Shown here in pieces: positions 51,855-62,236 of a DNA stretch of 64,000 nucleotides. A program made the translations under genes and the position numbers. Location: assembly GCA_965248775.1 (NCBI GenBank), contig OZ252150.1, positions 3,720,001 to 3,784,000 of the forward strand, written 5' to 3'. Origin of the DNA: JBHHUI01 sp965248775 (GTDB lineage Bacteria > Chloroflexota > Anaerolineae > Anaerolineales > JBHHUI01). Position 1 is the stretch's first letter. Every line of letters starts with the position of its first letter. Below the pieces are notes generated by a model. That model worked only from the letters and a program-made list of their open reading frames with translations. It had not been told where the DNA came from and ran no database searches.

Positions 51855-53994
51855 GAGCGATAAACGCCTTTTCTGCGGGCAATTGCCGGCGTGCACGCCC
51901 ACCGCAGACTGAGTCGGTCCGGTGCATCGCCGCCCAGGCACTGCTCAAGCAACCCGCGCTGAATCTGCCAATCGCGGCGCGCATCCGCTCATGATTTCGA
52001 CAGATGCTATATTTCCTCACCTACGTTCGTATGCTACTATCGATACAGCGTGAAATCGATGATATTGATCTCCAGCCGGTAGCGATGACCTTTCCTGATT
52101 CTGCGGGCTGGTTGCCCACCGCCAAGTCTCGGCCGCCGGAAATCCGCGCGGACATGGTTGCGCGTCCTGTGCTGCTGGCCGACCTGCAGCAGGCTGTGAC
52201 CTCGCATCCTCTTGTACTGCTGTCTGCACCGGCAGGCTACGGCAAGACGACCTTGCTCACTATTTTGGTGCAATCAATTGCTGCCCGCGAACAAAGCGCA
52301 CGACAGTCTGCCGATTTCGCGTGGCTCTCCATCGATGAGGCCGACAACGATCCCATCCGTTTCATGCGTTCACTTGTCGCTGCTCTTGCGCAGCAGCGAC
52401 CGGACTTTGGGGCGGCGGTCGAGCAACACTTGCAGGATACGGGTTTTAATATCGAGGCCGGATCCCACGAGCGCTTCGTGCGGCGCCTGCTGGGTGTGCT
52501 TGTCAATGCAATGGATGCGCTGCTGCCGGATCCGTATTTGCTCGTATTGGATGACTTGCACCTGGTGCAGACGAGTGATGTCCTTGCGGCATTGGATTAT
52601 CTGCTTTCCAACTTACCCGCCAACATGCGCATTGTGGTGGCAGCCCGCAGCGACCCGCCGCCTTCGCTGGCGCGCCTGCGCGCGCGCGGGCAACTGGCCG
52701 AGTTTCGCTTGGGCCAATTGCGATTCTCCCGTGCGGAAATCGACACGTTTCTCAATCAGATGCATCAAATGGGACTCTCGCTGGACGAGCTGGATGCGCT
52801 CGATGGGCGTGTGGAGGGCTGGCCGGTCGGCCTGCGCCTGCTGGCGATCTCTCTGGCACAAAGTCCGGCGGCCGCGCGCGGGAATCTTATTTCCCATCTT
52901 TCGCAGGCCGACCGGCATGTCTTTGACTTCCTGGCAGAAGAAGTGCTCAACCAGCAGCCCGCGGATGTGCGTGCCTTCATACTCCAGGCGGCTGTACTCT
53001 CTGAGTTGACGCCGGAGGCTTGTCGTGCGGTGACCGGTCGAGATGACGCAGCGACCGTTTTGGAAACGCTCTACCGGCGCAATCTGTTCCTCGTCGCAAT
53101 GGAGAGCAGCAGCCGGGCGGCAGAGCAGCAAGTCGGTGTTCCAGCACCACGCGTGTATCGCTTCCACGCGCTCTTCGCTGTTTTTCTGCGCGAGCAGCTG
53201 CACCGCGACGATGCGGAGCAGTATCGTGAAATGCAGCGCCGCGCGGCCGGCACAGTTTCGGATGCGAGCGCTGCCATCAATCACTACCTGGCGGCGGAAG
53301 CCTGGCAAGCGGCGATGGATGCGATTGAGGCTCGGGCTGAAACGCTGGTGCAGCAGGGTCTGGTGGACACATTGCAGGGTTGGATCGAAAGGCTGCCGGC
53401 GCAACTGCAATCCGAACACCCACAGTTTCACTACTGGCTTGGGATTTGTGCATTTCGGCGCGGCGATCTGCTCCGTGCCCGCGAATTGTTGCAGCAAGCC
53501 CACAGCGCCTTCGCAGCGCTCGATGATGCAGCGGGCGAGACGCGCGCGCTGGCCAACCTGGCTGTCTGTCTGATCTATGTCGATGCAGATGCTGCAGGAC
53601 CCATCGTTTCGAGCGCCCTCGAACTGCCGTTGCCGGCTGCCACGCGCGTACTGCTGCTGATGTCACGCGCCACGAAAGCTACGTTTATGGACCGTGTGAC
53701 CCTGGAGCAATCCGTGCCGGAATTTGAAGCAGCCCGCCAGATCGTGGCAGACTCTCAGGATCCGGACGTTCTGTACGCGATGGCGTACAGCCTGGATCTG
53801 AACTGTGCGGTGCTACCGGGGGCGATGGATTACATCGAGCCATTTATCCAGAAAGCAGAACCGCTCCTGGGCACGCCGCCATCGAGCGCCTGGGCGCACT
53901 GGCGCATCTGTGGCGTGGACGCTTCGCGGCGGCCCTGGCAGGCTATGAACGCGTCCTGACCATCGCGCGACCTTTCGGCGACGCTTTGAATCTT

Positions 53995-54813
53995 GGTAGT
54001 GGTTACATGGTAACTGATGGGGACCACGCTGTATTGTAGTAATGGAGATACAACTTGAGTACAGCTTCATGGTAAACGTCGGACTTGGAGAAAGAAAGAG
54101 TTTTGCGCACGAAGCGAGCCAGTCTCTGGCGCAAGGTGTTGTTCCAGCGTTCCACGTGAGATGTCTGGCCGCTTTCTTTGCCGACACTTTGGTGAGTGTC
54201 GTTTGGTAAAACCTTCTGGTAAGCGTGCCAGAAGTCGCTGAAGGAGCAACACGCTTTGTAGGATGCTGGGATGGATTTCCATAACGCGCGACAACTTTTT
54301 TCACTGCGGTCGCCAATAAAATAGGCCACCACTTGGCGCGTGCGCCGACACAGCGCGACCCATATCCAACGTTTATCGTTTTTTGTGCGTACAAATGACC
54401 ATAATTCATCCAATTCCAGCACATCATCCGTTTTTACGGTTTCTAAAGTGTCAGCCAGGTTCGGCATAGCGCCGGCCTTCTCCAGAATCCAGCGTGCTAA
54501 TGTCTGCCGCGCGATGCCAAAGATGCGCTCAATGCCGCGCATACTGGCTCGCTCTCGATAGGTGCGTAGGACAAATTCTCTGATGAACTCAGGATAAGAA
54601 CGGCTTTGCGGTTCCAACATTCCATAAGCGGCGCAATCGAGACAATGAAACTTCTGACCGCCTTTATAGTCTGTACCATTCTTGACAATGTTGAGGCTCC
54701 TGCACTTTGAACACTCATGCGTGATGACACTCTGGATCATTTTGGCGCTCCTCTGTTTGGCAGGCCAACAACTTACTTTTTCCAGACTCATCAGTCAACA
54801 TGTAACCACTACC
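53995..54813 (-). mobile_element. IS1-like insertion sequence (819 bp)
   Basis: Terminal inverted repeats of 25 bp with two mismatches begin GGTAGTGGTTACATG at 53995, and the complement ends at 54813. An 8-bp target duplication TGAATCTT lies at 53987-53994 and 54814-54821. The transposase gene is intact and antisense to the regulator it disrupts. Confidence 0.92.
54003..54740 (-). CDS. IS1-family transposase (fused InsA-InsB type)
   Basis: This ~245-residue single-frame transposase has an N-terminal zinc-binding part (CSKCRSLNIVKNG, HCLDCAAYGM), a helix-turn-helix (RGIERIFGIARQTLARWI), and a DDE core (VLELDELWSFVRTKNDKRWI, FSDFWHAYQKVLP, ERWNNTLRQRLARFVRKTLS). Unlike classical IS1, both parts are in one frame, so no programmed frameshift is needed. 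The start at 54740 (MIQSVIT) is preferred over the longer open frame to 54791. Confidence 0.9.
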   Translation of the reverse strand: MIQSVITHECSKCRSLNIVKNGTDYKGGQKFHCLDCAAYGMLEPQSRSYPEFIREFVLRTYRERASMRGIERIFGIARQTLARWILEKAGAMPNLADTLETVKTDDVLELDELWSFVRTKNDKRWIWVALCRRTRQVVAYFIGDRSEKSCRALWKSIPASYKACCSFSDFWHAYQKVLPNDTHQSVGKESGQTSHVERWNNTLRQRLARFVRKTLSFSKSDVYHEAVLKLYLHYYNTAWSPSVTM

Positions 54814-55748
54814 TGAATCTTAAAGCCGACGTGGCGCTGCTGCGCTACATCATCTACACGACGCAAGGCGCATATCGCCTCGCAACTGAACAGGCCAAAT
54901 TTTTTCTGCAGCCCGAAGAAGGGTTACTGGATTACACGAAGTCTCTGTTGCCGTTGTTCCAATTCTTGCAAGTGCGCATGTACGCACTCAGCGGCGATCT
55001 GGACGCAGCCCGGGAAATCGTCACCGGGGAGCCGATAGATGCCGCGATGCAACCGGTCTTAAGCATTCTGCATGGTATCCTCGCGGGAATATTCCATCTG
55101 GTGGAAAAAGAGTTCGACCAGGCGGAACAAGCCTTGCTAGCGGCGGCACAACAAGTGGAGAACTGGCCAATCGTGATGTTGGGCAGCGACCCGCGACTGC
55201 TCCTGGCCTGCCTGTACCAACAATGGCAACGCCCGGAAGATGCGCTTGCGGCCCTGGCGCCAGTGCTGGCGGAGTGTGAGGGCGCAGATAGTCCTTTCAT
55301 GATTTTGAAGAAAGGCCAGATCATGATCCCCGTTCTGGAGCTGGCACTCGCGCGTGGCCGCTCGCCAGAGTTCGTCGAACGCATCCTGGCCGAGTTGCGT
55401 CTGGATGACTCAGATCAGATCGCGCCATTGATCCTGCCCGAGACCGGAGAGACGTTGACCGCACGAGAAGTGGAAGTGCTGCAACGTGTTTTGGCTGGCG
55501 CGACAAACCGTGAGATTGCGGAACATCTCGTCATTTCACGGAGCACCGTCAAGAACCACCTGCACAACCTCTACGCAAAGTTGGGCGTGCCAAACCGCAC
55601 GGCGGCCGCCGCGCGCGCCCGCGAACTAGGCGTTTCCCCGCGGTAGACCCTCCCGGCCCAAGAATAGACCCCCCCAGAAAACAAAAATAGACTGTTTGGT
55701 TCATGCTTGTTTGCGCTGCCTGGCTAGCATGGATGCTGGAGGAAAACC

Positions 55749-56055
55749 ATGCTGGATGAACTGCGCGACAGATTTGCCGGTTACCTGACCGGCTGCCAAA
55801 CGGGCGTACTTTGCGTGGTCGCCGAGCAGCGTTCATGGGCCGTGCGCGTCCGCTACGCCGTCCAGAGCGACCTGACGATTGACTACCACCTGCCCCGTGG
55901 AGATCCGCGGCCAGACCGAACAATCGATTAATCCAGAGTTGGACGAGGACGCCGGTCTCCAACTGCCGAAGCGCGAACTGCGCTTCCAACTGCGGCCCAC
56001 GCGCTTGGACCGCATCGACAGCACGCTCGGCATACAGGAAACATTGGAGTTGTGA
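55749..56055 (+). pseudogene. Small pyridoxamine-phosphate-oxidase-like protein, internal deletion/frameshift
   Basis: After GGAGG the ATG at 55749 opens LDELRDRFAGYLTGCQTGVL, then RSWAVRVRYAVQSDLTIDYH. The frame then changes, and in another frame the sequence GLQLPKRELRFQLRPTRLDR, IDSTLGIQETLEL ends at a TGA (56053-56055). The tail resembles the C-terminus of PNPOx-like flavin-binding proteins. The middle of the domain is missing. Its identity is tentative because only the ends remain. Confidence 0.5.
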
Positions 56056-56226
56056 CTTGCAGTTCTATCTAAAAAGGAGTGAATCAACGAGACCCCACAA
56101 ATCTTTTCGAAATTTAATTCTATTGTCGACGCTACTCGCTGCGCTCGCTGTGCTGGCCATGTCTGGCGTCGCTTAAATACATCGCGGCTGCGCCTTTCGG
56201 GTAGCAACATACTGGAGAAAACTTCT

Positions 56227-57695
56227 ATGAAACGCCTGATGCCAAGCCTTATACTGGCCGCCTTGTTTGTCACCGCTTGTAACACAAGCGCGCCTCCCGA
56301 GGCCACAGCCGAGATTGTCACAACTGTCGCGGAAGAAACAGTCCCCGCTGCAGAAACGGAGACACCCGCGCCCGCAACGGAAATACCAGCAACGAGTGAG
56401 CCAGACCACTCGTTCGAAACCGGCTCGGCCTCTCTTGCGATCGAAGTTCCGCTGGACGGTCGTTTGGCCGAACCGATCGAGATCGAAACCGAGCACGGGA
56501 TACGCTTTAGCGCGGCGGCCGGCACGCTGCTGCGCACCCTGAGCGGGATGTTTGTCACTGGACCGATCACAATTGGCATTGACGATGCGGGTGATTTTGG
56601 CGCGCTGCCAGATGACATAGAGGTGGACGGCGTCGTACGCCTTTATGTGTTGGTGCAAACGACGCGTGGGCCGGAACTATTAAACGTACGCTTTGAACCG
56701 GCTGTCCAACTGCAACTCAATATGATCGAAGAGGGCGCAGACGAGAGGGTGATATATATTCCGGCGGTTCGGGGAGACGGGCACCTCCTGGGGCCACTCC
56801 CGGAAGCGGCTGCAGTGGTGACCGGCGTGCTGGCTGCCCCGGCCAATCCAGATAGGCACCCGCAAAATTCCAATTCCTTCTTGATAAGAACCGCGGCCAT
56901 CATTGAAGTAAACCCCCTCACGAAAGTGGAAGATGAGAGATTTCAATTGGGTGCTGCTTCCAGCCTCTTTATTCCGGGATTCGTTGACGAAAATACCTCA
57001 TTAGACAAGACTGAAGATCCGATCGATATTAAGGTTGGAGGGTGTGACGATAATAGACTTCAGGGCGATATCCTCAATCTTCTATCAACACAAAGCTTTG
57101 ATGCGCTGAATGCTGGTACCGTCGGACCAGGAGGGTCGTTTACGAGCAAGATGGTACTCTGTGGTTTTCCCCGCTGGACATTCACAACTTGCAGTTTATT
57201 AATGAAGGCAGGCCCCTTCCGATTGGCGAGAAGCCAGCGAGCAATATAGTGGCATTTGATAAGTTCGTTGTTTTTGCCGATATGAACCAACGCGTAAATG
57301 TGTTCAACACAGAAACGGGCGAAAGCATCTCCACGGAGATTGAGTTTTCTATTAACCATCTATCTTCTTATAGAAATGAAGACGGCACCATAAGTATCAT
57401 CGCGAAGGGTCCCTATGGTTACATTAGCCTTGGTCACCTTGAGGACGGTAAATATATTGAGGATAACAGTGTGCCACCCGAGATACCCAAATTAACCATT
57501 GAAGTAGAGTTGGATGAAGAAGGTTCAGGTTCCACAACGGATGTGTGGACGGTAGAGGACGACCCGCCGCCGGAAGAGGAAGTAGATGAACCGGTGCAGC
57601 AATCTCAGGATATGCCCACGCCGACCCCCGAGCCGAATATGCCAGATACGTCGGATAATATAGAAGATATGTCGGGAGATATGGGGGGCATGTAG
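56227..57695 (+). pseudogene. Surface lipoprotein, frameshifted
   Basis: The gene starts with a lipoprotein signal (LMPSLILAALFVTACNTSAP), a Glu/Thr/Pro/Ala-rich linker and a beta-rich domain (GTLLRTLSGMFVTGPITIGI, VYIPAV-like strands). Around 57150-57170 the frame shifts, and the rest continues in another frame (SPLDIHNLQFINEGRPLPIG, FDKFVVFADMNQRVNVFNTE) with an acidic, Pro/Thr-rich and Met/Gly-rich tail (PTPTPEPNMPDTSD) ending at 57695. The join LWFSPLDIHNLQF looks natural, so a single indel separates the halves. No enzyme motif is visible. Confidence 0.7.
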
Positions 57696-58059
57696 TCGGG
57701 ACGTGTATAAAAGTTCGTCTTCTGAGGAGGAATTACGCACAATTAGAAACTCATGTTATGCAGCGAGTCAACCGGATACTTTGGTGTCTCGCGCTGCGTA
57801 GCTGGAGGGCAGTTTATCCCACGCACGGTTGAGGTACCTCAACCGTTTATAGAGGCTGCGAAACATAAACTCTTGAAAATATCTTGGGCTCACACTCGCA
57901 AATTTAGACGTTTGGCTGCGGCTTGAGTTTGCGCCGGCCGGCGTGAACGAGTTGTGCTTGTGCCATTCCTGCCTTTTTGGCTGCGTTGGCGTAACTACGC
58001 CGTACTTTTTATCTCTTGATTAGTTTCCAGCATATCTAACTTCTATTGGAGTTCCTGAC
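57696..58059. other. Intergenic region with a perfect 22-bp palindrome
   Basis: No gene is supported. A perfect palindrome, ACGGTTGAGGTACCTCAACCGT, covers 57825-57846 (22 bp including the central GTAC). It could be a regulator site or the core of a terminator-like hairpin. Confidence 0.6.
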
Positions 58060-60563
58060 ATGTCAACTCTGAAATCTTCTTGGCCGCGCATTCTGATACT
58101 CGTCGGCGGGCTGTTGTTTGTCGGCTCGTCTATCGCCTTTGTAGCAAGCTTCGTGGGTGGTCCTGAGGAACCCCTGGCTGCGCTGCCGGCTTCGTCAACA
58201 CCGATAATCGTCCCCACAGCCAATCCTGCCCCCAGCTCCACCCCCCGGCCGGACGCGGATTCCGATGGACTCCCGGATGCAAGCGATCTCTGCCCGGAGC
58301 TTGACGATCCCATCCAAAACGACCTCGACGGCGATGGCTGGGGTGACGTCTGCGATATCGACATCGACGGCGATGGACAAACAAATATCAATGATGCCTG
58401 CCCTTTCGACGACGGAGCGGTCTGTCATGACTCACCCCCTGATATCGTCAGCCTGCTTAACTCGGCCATCCTGCAGGACCAGAATACGGCGCGCGTCAGC
58501 TATGTCGACCTGGCCATATTCGAGAATCCCGACCCTATCCATCCGGCGCTCTTGAACGGCGTACTCTACTCGAGCGGAGATACGCCGCTTTGGAACGCAG
58601 CCGGCGATCTGACTCTTAATTTGGACTTTAATGTGCAATCCCTCCCGCCGCTCTGGCCCGCTGCCGTGGGTGAGCTGGGCCTGTCCAGCGGCGGCCTCTC
58701 ACTAACCTGCCTCGCAGGCGACGGCGGTTTGTGCAGCGGCCACCTCAACCTGGACTTGTTCTATGACAACGAGCCGGTTACCACAGCCCCGGCCTGCGCG
58801 CAGGAAGACGAACGCTGTGCGTGGAGTGTCAATGCCGCTCTTGGCGGAACGGACGCCACAATCGTCTGGGGCGCCTTCGACGCCGAAAGAAACGAAATAC
58901 GCTTCAGTACCGGAATGCCCGCCTTCCCAGAATTTCTAGATACGACCGATTATTCTTTGGAGGTGAAATTCGGCGACGAAAGCACAATGAGATTAGGCGA
59001 CCCACTGCCGGAAGTTAAACTACCCATATTTTTCGACGATGGCATGTACAATTGCACCGATCTCGACCAGCAGCCCATCGAATGCACTGCTATAGGCGAT
59101 ATTCAAACGGTGAACCTCAACCTTGAAGTTGTTGACGGCGACCCCTTTCTGATCGTCACCATCGAAACTGCTGCCGACCTCCCGCTCGATCGCTCTGCTG
59201 ATTACGTCCGTTTTGAAGCTATCAGCTATTTAGAGGAGGCTGGCCAGTACTTCGAAGATTACCACGAGTTCTTCCCCAGCGACGGCGGTGGGTCGTGGAG
59301 CATACAGCGCTGGTTGGAAGACAGCGCCGGCAATTACAACCGGGCCGCCGTGTCAGACGGGCTCACATTTGTCAGCGATGGAAACGTGGCCACGCTGCAC
59401 ATGCCTCTCACCGTGGACCCACCGCGCAGTTCTAGTTTCTTCGCGGTCGGCGCAATCTCCGAAAACGGCGGACCGGACCTGGGCTACGACTCCGTGCATG
59501 ACGACCTAACAAATAGCCTAGATCTCTTATTCTTTCTTCCCGGCGTCGAGGATAGCGACGGCATACTGCCCTTGGTCCTGATCCCAAAATTCGCCAGTTG
59601 GGACTTGCCAGTGGCTATCTATGGGCTGCTGCGCTTCCCGTCCGAAACACCGAAAGCATCGAGGCGCGTAGAACCGTCCGCCTCGAAGGGCATGAACCCA
59701 AGTTCGCTGCGGACTGTGGCATTCTTTATGGTAAAAGGGGCAGGATTTTGGCGTTCCAGGATGACAGAAAGTGGGATTCGTTTGCCGAAGAAGAGAAAGG
59801 GCACGGCTGCCCGGGCATCACAATCAGCTCCGGAGGAAATACATGGAGGGAACCACTGGATCCGTCGCATTCGGAAACGCGTTCAGGAGCTCAAGAACAG
59901 CCAACAAATCCGGTTGCGGCCTCGTCGATTGAGAGCTTGGTTCATGAACAGCTATTTCGCCTACTGGATGATTTCCCGCTCGAATCGGAAGTAGTGCAGA
60001 ACCCGCCATCGGACGGTGTGCAGGAGTCGCAGTCGATAGTAGTGCAGAATCCCAGCGATGATGCGTTACTGCGTGTAGTTAAGGAGGAGCAAGACGAAGA
60101 TTCGAGATCGAGGGTAGCTGCATGTATTGGGGCCCCTGCGGTTGCCGCTCTCTCTCTCGGTGTATATGGAATTTTGAAGGATAGGAAGAAGAATAAGAAG
60201 GATGACGACGAAGATGATAACTCTGCAGATCCTCTAGTGGAATGGGAGGATATGGCGGCCCCTGGGACTGATAGTCCGGATGCGGATCCGGCACTCAACC
60301 CAGGGGTGGTGGAGGAGAGTGGTGACATTGAAAATTCGGATACGTTTATAGATCAGTATCAGAGGTCTCCGCCGGCGGACGAGGAGGATGAGATTAAAGG
60401 GATTACTGATGTGGTTATGACGGACCGGGATGTCCGATTTTCTACGCATTGGAGCCATGGTGATGATGCGGAGATTGATGAACAAGACCCTCCTTCAGAG
60501 ACGAAGGACGATGTTGTTCATACTGAAGACAGTAAAGATTCTGAAGAGGGTGCTGGAAGCTGA
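58060..60563 (+). pseudogene. Calcium-binding (thrombospondin type 3-like) exported protein, frameshifted
   Basis: An N-terminal signal anchor (ILILVGGLLFVGSSIAFVAS) is followed by a Pro/Thr linker and Asp-rich type-3 repeats (DADSDGLPDASDLCPELDDP, DLDGDGWGDVCDIDIDGDGQ) that bind calcium. A large beta-rich domain with cysteines follows. Near 59560-59650 the sense frame changes. The second frame carries an acidic segment, one membrane helix (VAACIGAPAVAALSLGVYGI) followed by a basic stop-transfer run, and a long acidic tail to 60563. It thus looks like a cell-surface protein anchored at both ends. The exact indel site is uncertain. Confidence 0.65.
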
Positions 60564-60654
60564 ATTGGAGGTATTGAAAGATTAGAGTTGGCAGGGCGAC
60601 GGAGACGGAAGAGCCTTCACTTATGCACAGCTGCAGGAATCAGATCAGAAGAGA

Positions 60655-61484
60655 ATGACCAAGGAGAAGCGGACGATGAACACAAACACGACTGATCGAA
60701 GAATGCTGCCCGTACTACCAATTGCGGCATTGCTTTTAGCCGCCTGCGGGGGCGGCGCAGCGGCTACAGAACCACCTCCGCTGCCCGCGCCGACCGACAC
60801 TGCGCCGCCGCCAACTGATACACCGTGCCACCCACGCAAACGCCGGTGCCGCCAACGGAAACGCCCGCGCCGACGGAAACCCCTGAACCCACACCAACGG
60901 AAATCTCCGCGCCGAAAGTGCTGTTCGAGGATGATTTTGAGACAGGTGCGGGTGAGTGGTTCATTGGTGAATCCCCTGAAGGATCCAATTCTGTTGGTGA
61001 TGGACAACTCATCATTGAAGTAAAGAATACGCTCTGGCATTGGTTTGCGAGCCATCCCGATCTGGAACGATTGGATGCAAATATATTGGAAGTGGACCTA
61101 GCCTACATTTCCGGGGCCACCGACTCGTCGGCCGGCATCCGCTTCCGTTGCAGCCCCGGAGGCGCTGCTTGGGTTGGGGTTTACCTCGGCGCTGATGGCT
61201 TCTTTAGTGTCGCGAGGGCGGACAACGTCGACGATAAATTTGAATTTACTGATGTGATCCCCTGGGCGTTAAATCCTGCGATAAAGCTCGCACCGGCTGT
61301 AAATCACGTTCGGCTCATTGACGATTCCGAGGAAGTAACCGTGATTATTAACGGCGAACAGGTAGCGAATTTTCCATATGCTGACTTGGAGCCGGGTTGC
61401 CCCTTTCTCTTTGCGACGACGTTTGAACAGGGGGGAGCGGTGTGGACCTTCGACAACGTTTCCGTGCACGAAATCGTGCCTTGA
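60655..61484 (+). pseudogene. Lipoprotein with LamG/concanavalin-like domain, frameshifted in the linker
   Basis: The signal (RRMLPVLPIAALLLAAC) and a Thr/Pro linker (PAPTDTAPPPTDTP) are in one frame. At about 60825 one base is missing, and the linker goes on in another frame (PPTQTPVPPTETPAPTETPE), followed by a beta-sandwich domain (VLFEDDFETGAGEWFIGESP, GIRFRCSPGGAAWVGVYLGA, ending WTFDNVSVHEIVP) like those of laminin-G/DUF1080-type glycan-binding proteins. The leader is a close paralog of that at 61739. A repetitive linker is a plausible slippage site. Confidence 0.75.
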
Positions 61485-61518
61485 ACTGATCAACCGCATA
61501 CTTTAAGGAGTATTGTAT

Positions 61519-61650
61519 TTGAGATGGTTTTGCCGTGTTTCTGCGGCTGCGCACGCTGGCAACGGCAAGACGACCCTGTTAACTATTTTGGTCAATTGTT
61601 CGCTTCACGCGAGTAAAGCGCGCGACAGCCTGTCGACTCGATCGCTGTAG
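61519..61650 (+). pseudogene. Remnant copy of a MalT/LuxR-type P-loop
   Basis: The frame reads SAAAHAGNGKTTLLTILVNC, very close to LSAPAGYGKTTLLTILVQ of the regulator at 52004. The DNA is also alike over about 95 bp (compare 61546-61640 with 52219-52315). It then stops at a TAG. It has no other domain, so it is a fragment left by a duplication or a degraded paralog. It lies between two lipoprotein genes. Confidence 0.6.
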
Positions 61651-61717
61651 CGAACGTGCATAAACCAGTCGTCAGGTGTAGGCTATTTTTACTCGACGTG
61701 AGACGGGTCAGACAAGA

Positions 61718-62236
61718 TTGACCATGGAGAAACAGACGATGACCACAAAAATGTCTCATCGACGAATGCTACTGGTACTCCCCATTGCAGCGCTGCTGTT
61801 GGCCGCTTGTGGGGGCGGCGCGCCGGCGGCCACCGAACCGCCTCCGGTGCCGATAGACACGTCAGTGCCCGCCGCCGAATCCACAGCAGAGCCGGAGGCG
61901 CACAGTGTGCGCTCCACGTACGACGATGCCGGGCGTCTGGTCGCTGCCGACTATGGCAGCGCGCGCATCGACTATACCTACGACAACAACGGCAACCTGC
62001 TCTCCAGAGAAGTACTGACCGGCCAGGCGCTCGCCGGCGAGCAGGCCACAGGCAGCCAGCCCGCCGCCAAAGTCTCGATCTCGACCGGGTTCGCGGCCTT
62101 GCTCGCGCCGGCGCTGGGAACCATGGCTGCACTGGCGCTCGTCGTGTTCCGCCGCCGACTTGCCCGCGCGTTGACGTCCCGCCGCCGCATATTGCATGGC
62201 GCGCGTACATCCACAATCCTCGTTCTCATCTTTTGA
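61718..62236 (+). CDS. Lipoprotein with YD-repeat segment and a C-terminal membrane helix
   Basis: This has a lipoprotein signal (RRMLLVLPIAALLLAAC, likely start at 61739), a Pro/Thr/Glu linker, then an RHS-like YD repeat pair (STYDDAGRLVAADYGSARID, YTYDNNGNLLSREVL) and a membrane helix (FAALLAPALGTMAALALVVF) with a basic stop-transfer (RRRLARALTSRRR). The short repeat region looks like the tail of an RHS protein joined to a lipoprotein leader. The frame ends at a TGA (62234-62236), but the same frame continues into the RHS gene that follows. Confidence 0.6.
   Translation: MTMEKQTMTTKMSHRRMLLVLPIAALLLAACGGGAPAATEPPPVPIDTSVPAAESTAEPEAHSVRSTYDDAGRLVAADYGSARIDYTYDNNGNLLSREVLTGQALAGEQATGSQPAAKVSISTGFAALLAPALGTMAALALVVFRRRLARALTSRRRILHGARTSTILVLIF

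Larger units (their letters stand above)
52004..55646 (+). pseudogene. LuxR/MalT-like ATP-binding regulator, frameshifted and split by an IS1-like element
   Basis: The N-terminal part has the P-loop LLSAPAGYGKTTLLTILVQ, Walker B LLVLDDLHLVQ and a long helical-repeat region as in MalT-type regulators. Near 53870 the frame shifts by one base (ERLGALAHLWRGRFAAALAG continues in the other frame), and at 53995 an IS1-like element is inserted. After it the helical region continues (LKADVALLRYIIYTTQGAYR) to a C-terminal LuxR helix-turn-helix (LTAREVEVLQRVLAGATNRE, HLVISRSTVKNHLHNLYAKL) ending at 55646. Removing the IS rejoins DALNLKADVALL in frame. The real start may be the ATG at 52085. Inducer unknown. 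Confidence 0.88.

Noticed and set aside
56057..56226. Signal-peptide-like stretch ending in a stop (ILLSTLLAALAVLAM near 56120)
   Set aside because: No start codon in frame and only about 20 hydrophobic residues remain, too little to call a gene.
62234..62236. TGA at the RHS signal peptide as selenocysteine or as a Trp code change
   Set aside because: The position is in a hydrophobic signal, not a redox site, and TGA serves as a normal stop in many intact genes here (e.g. at 11294-11296).
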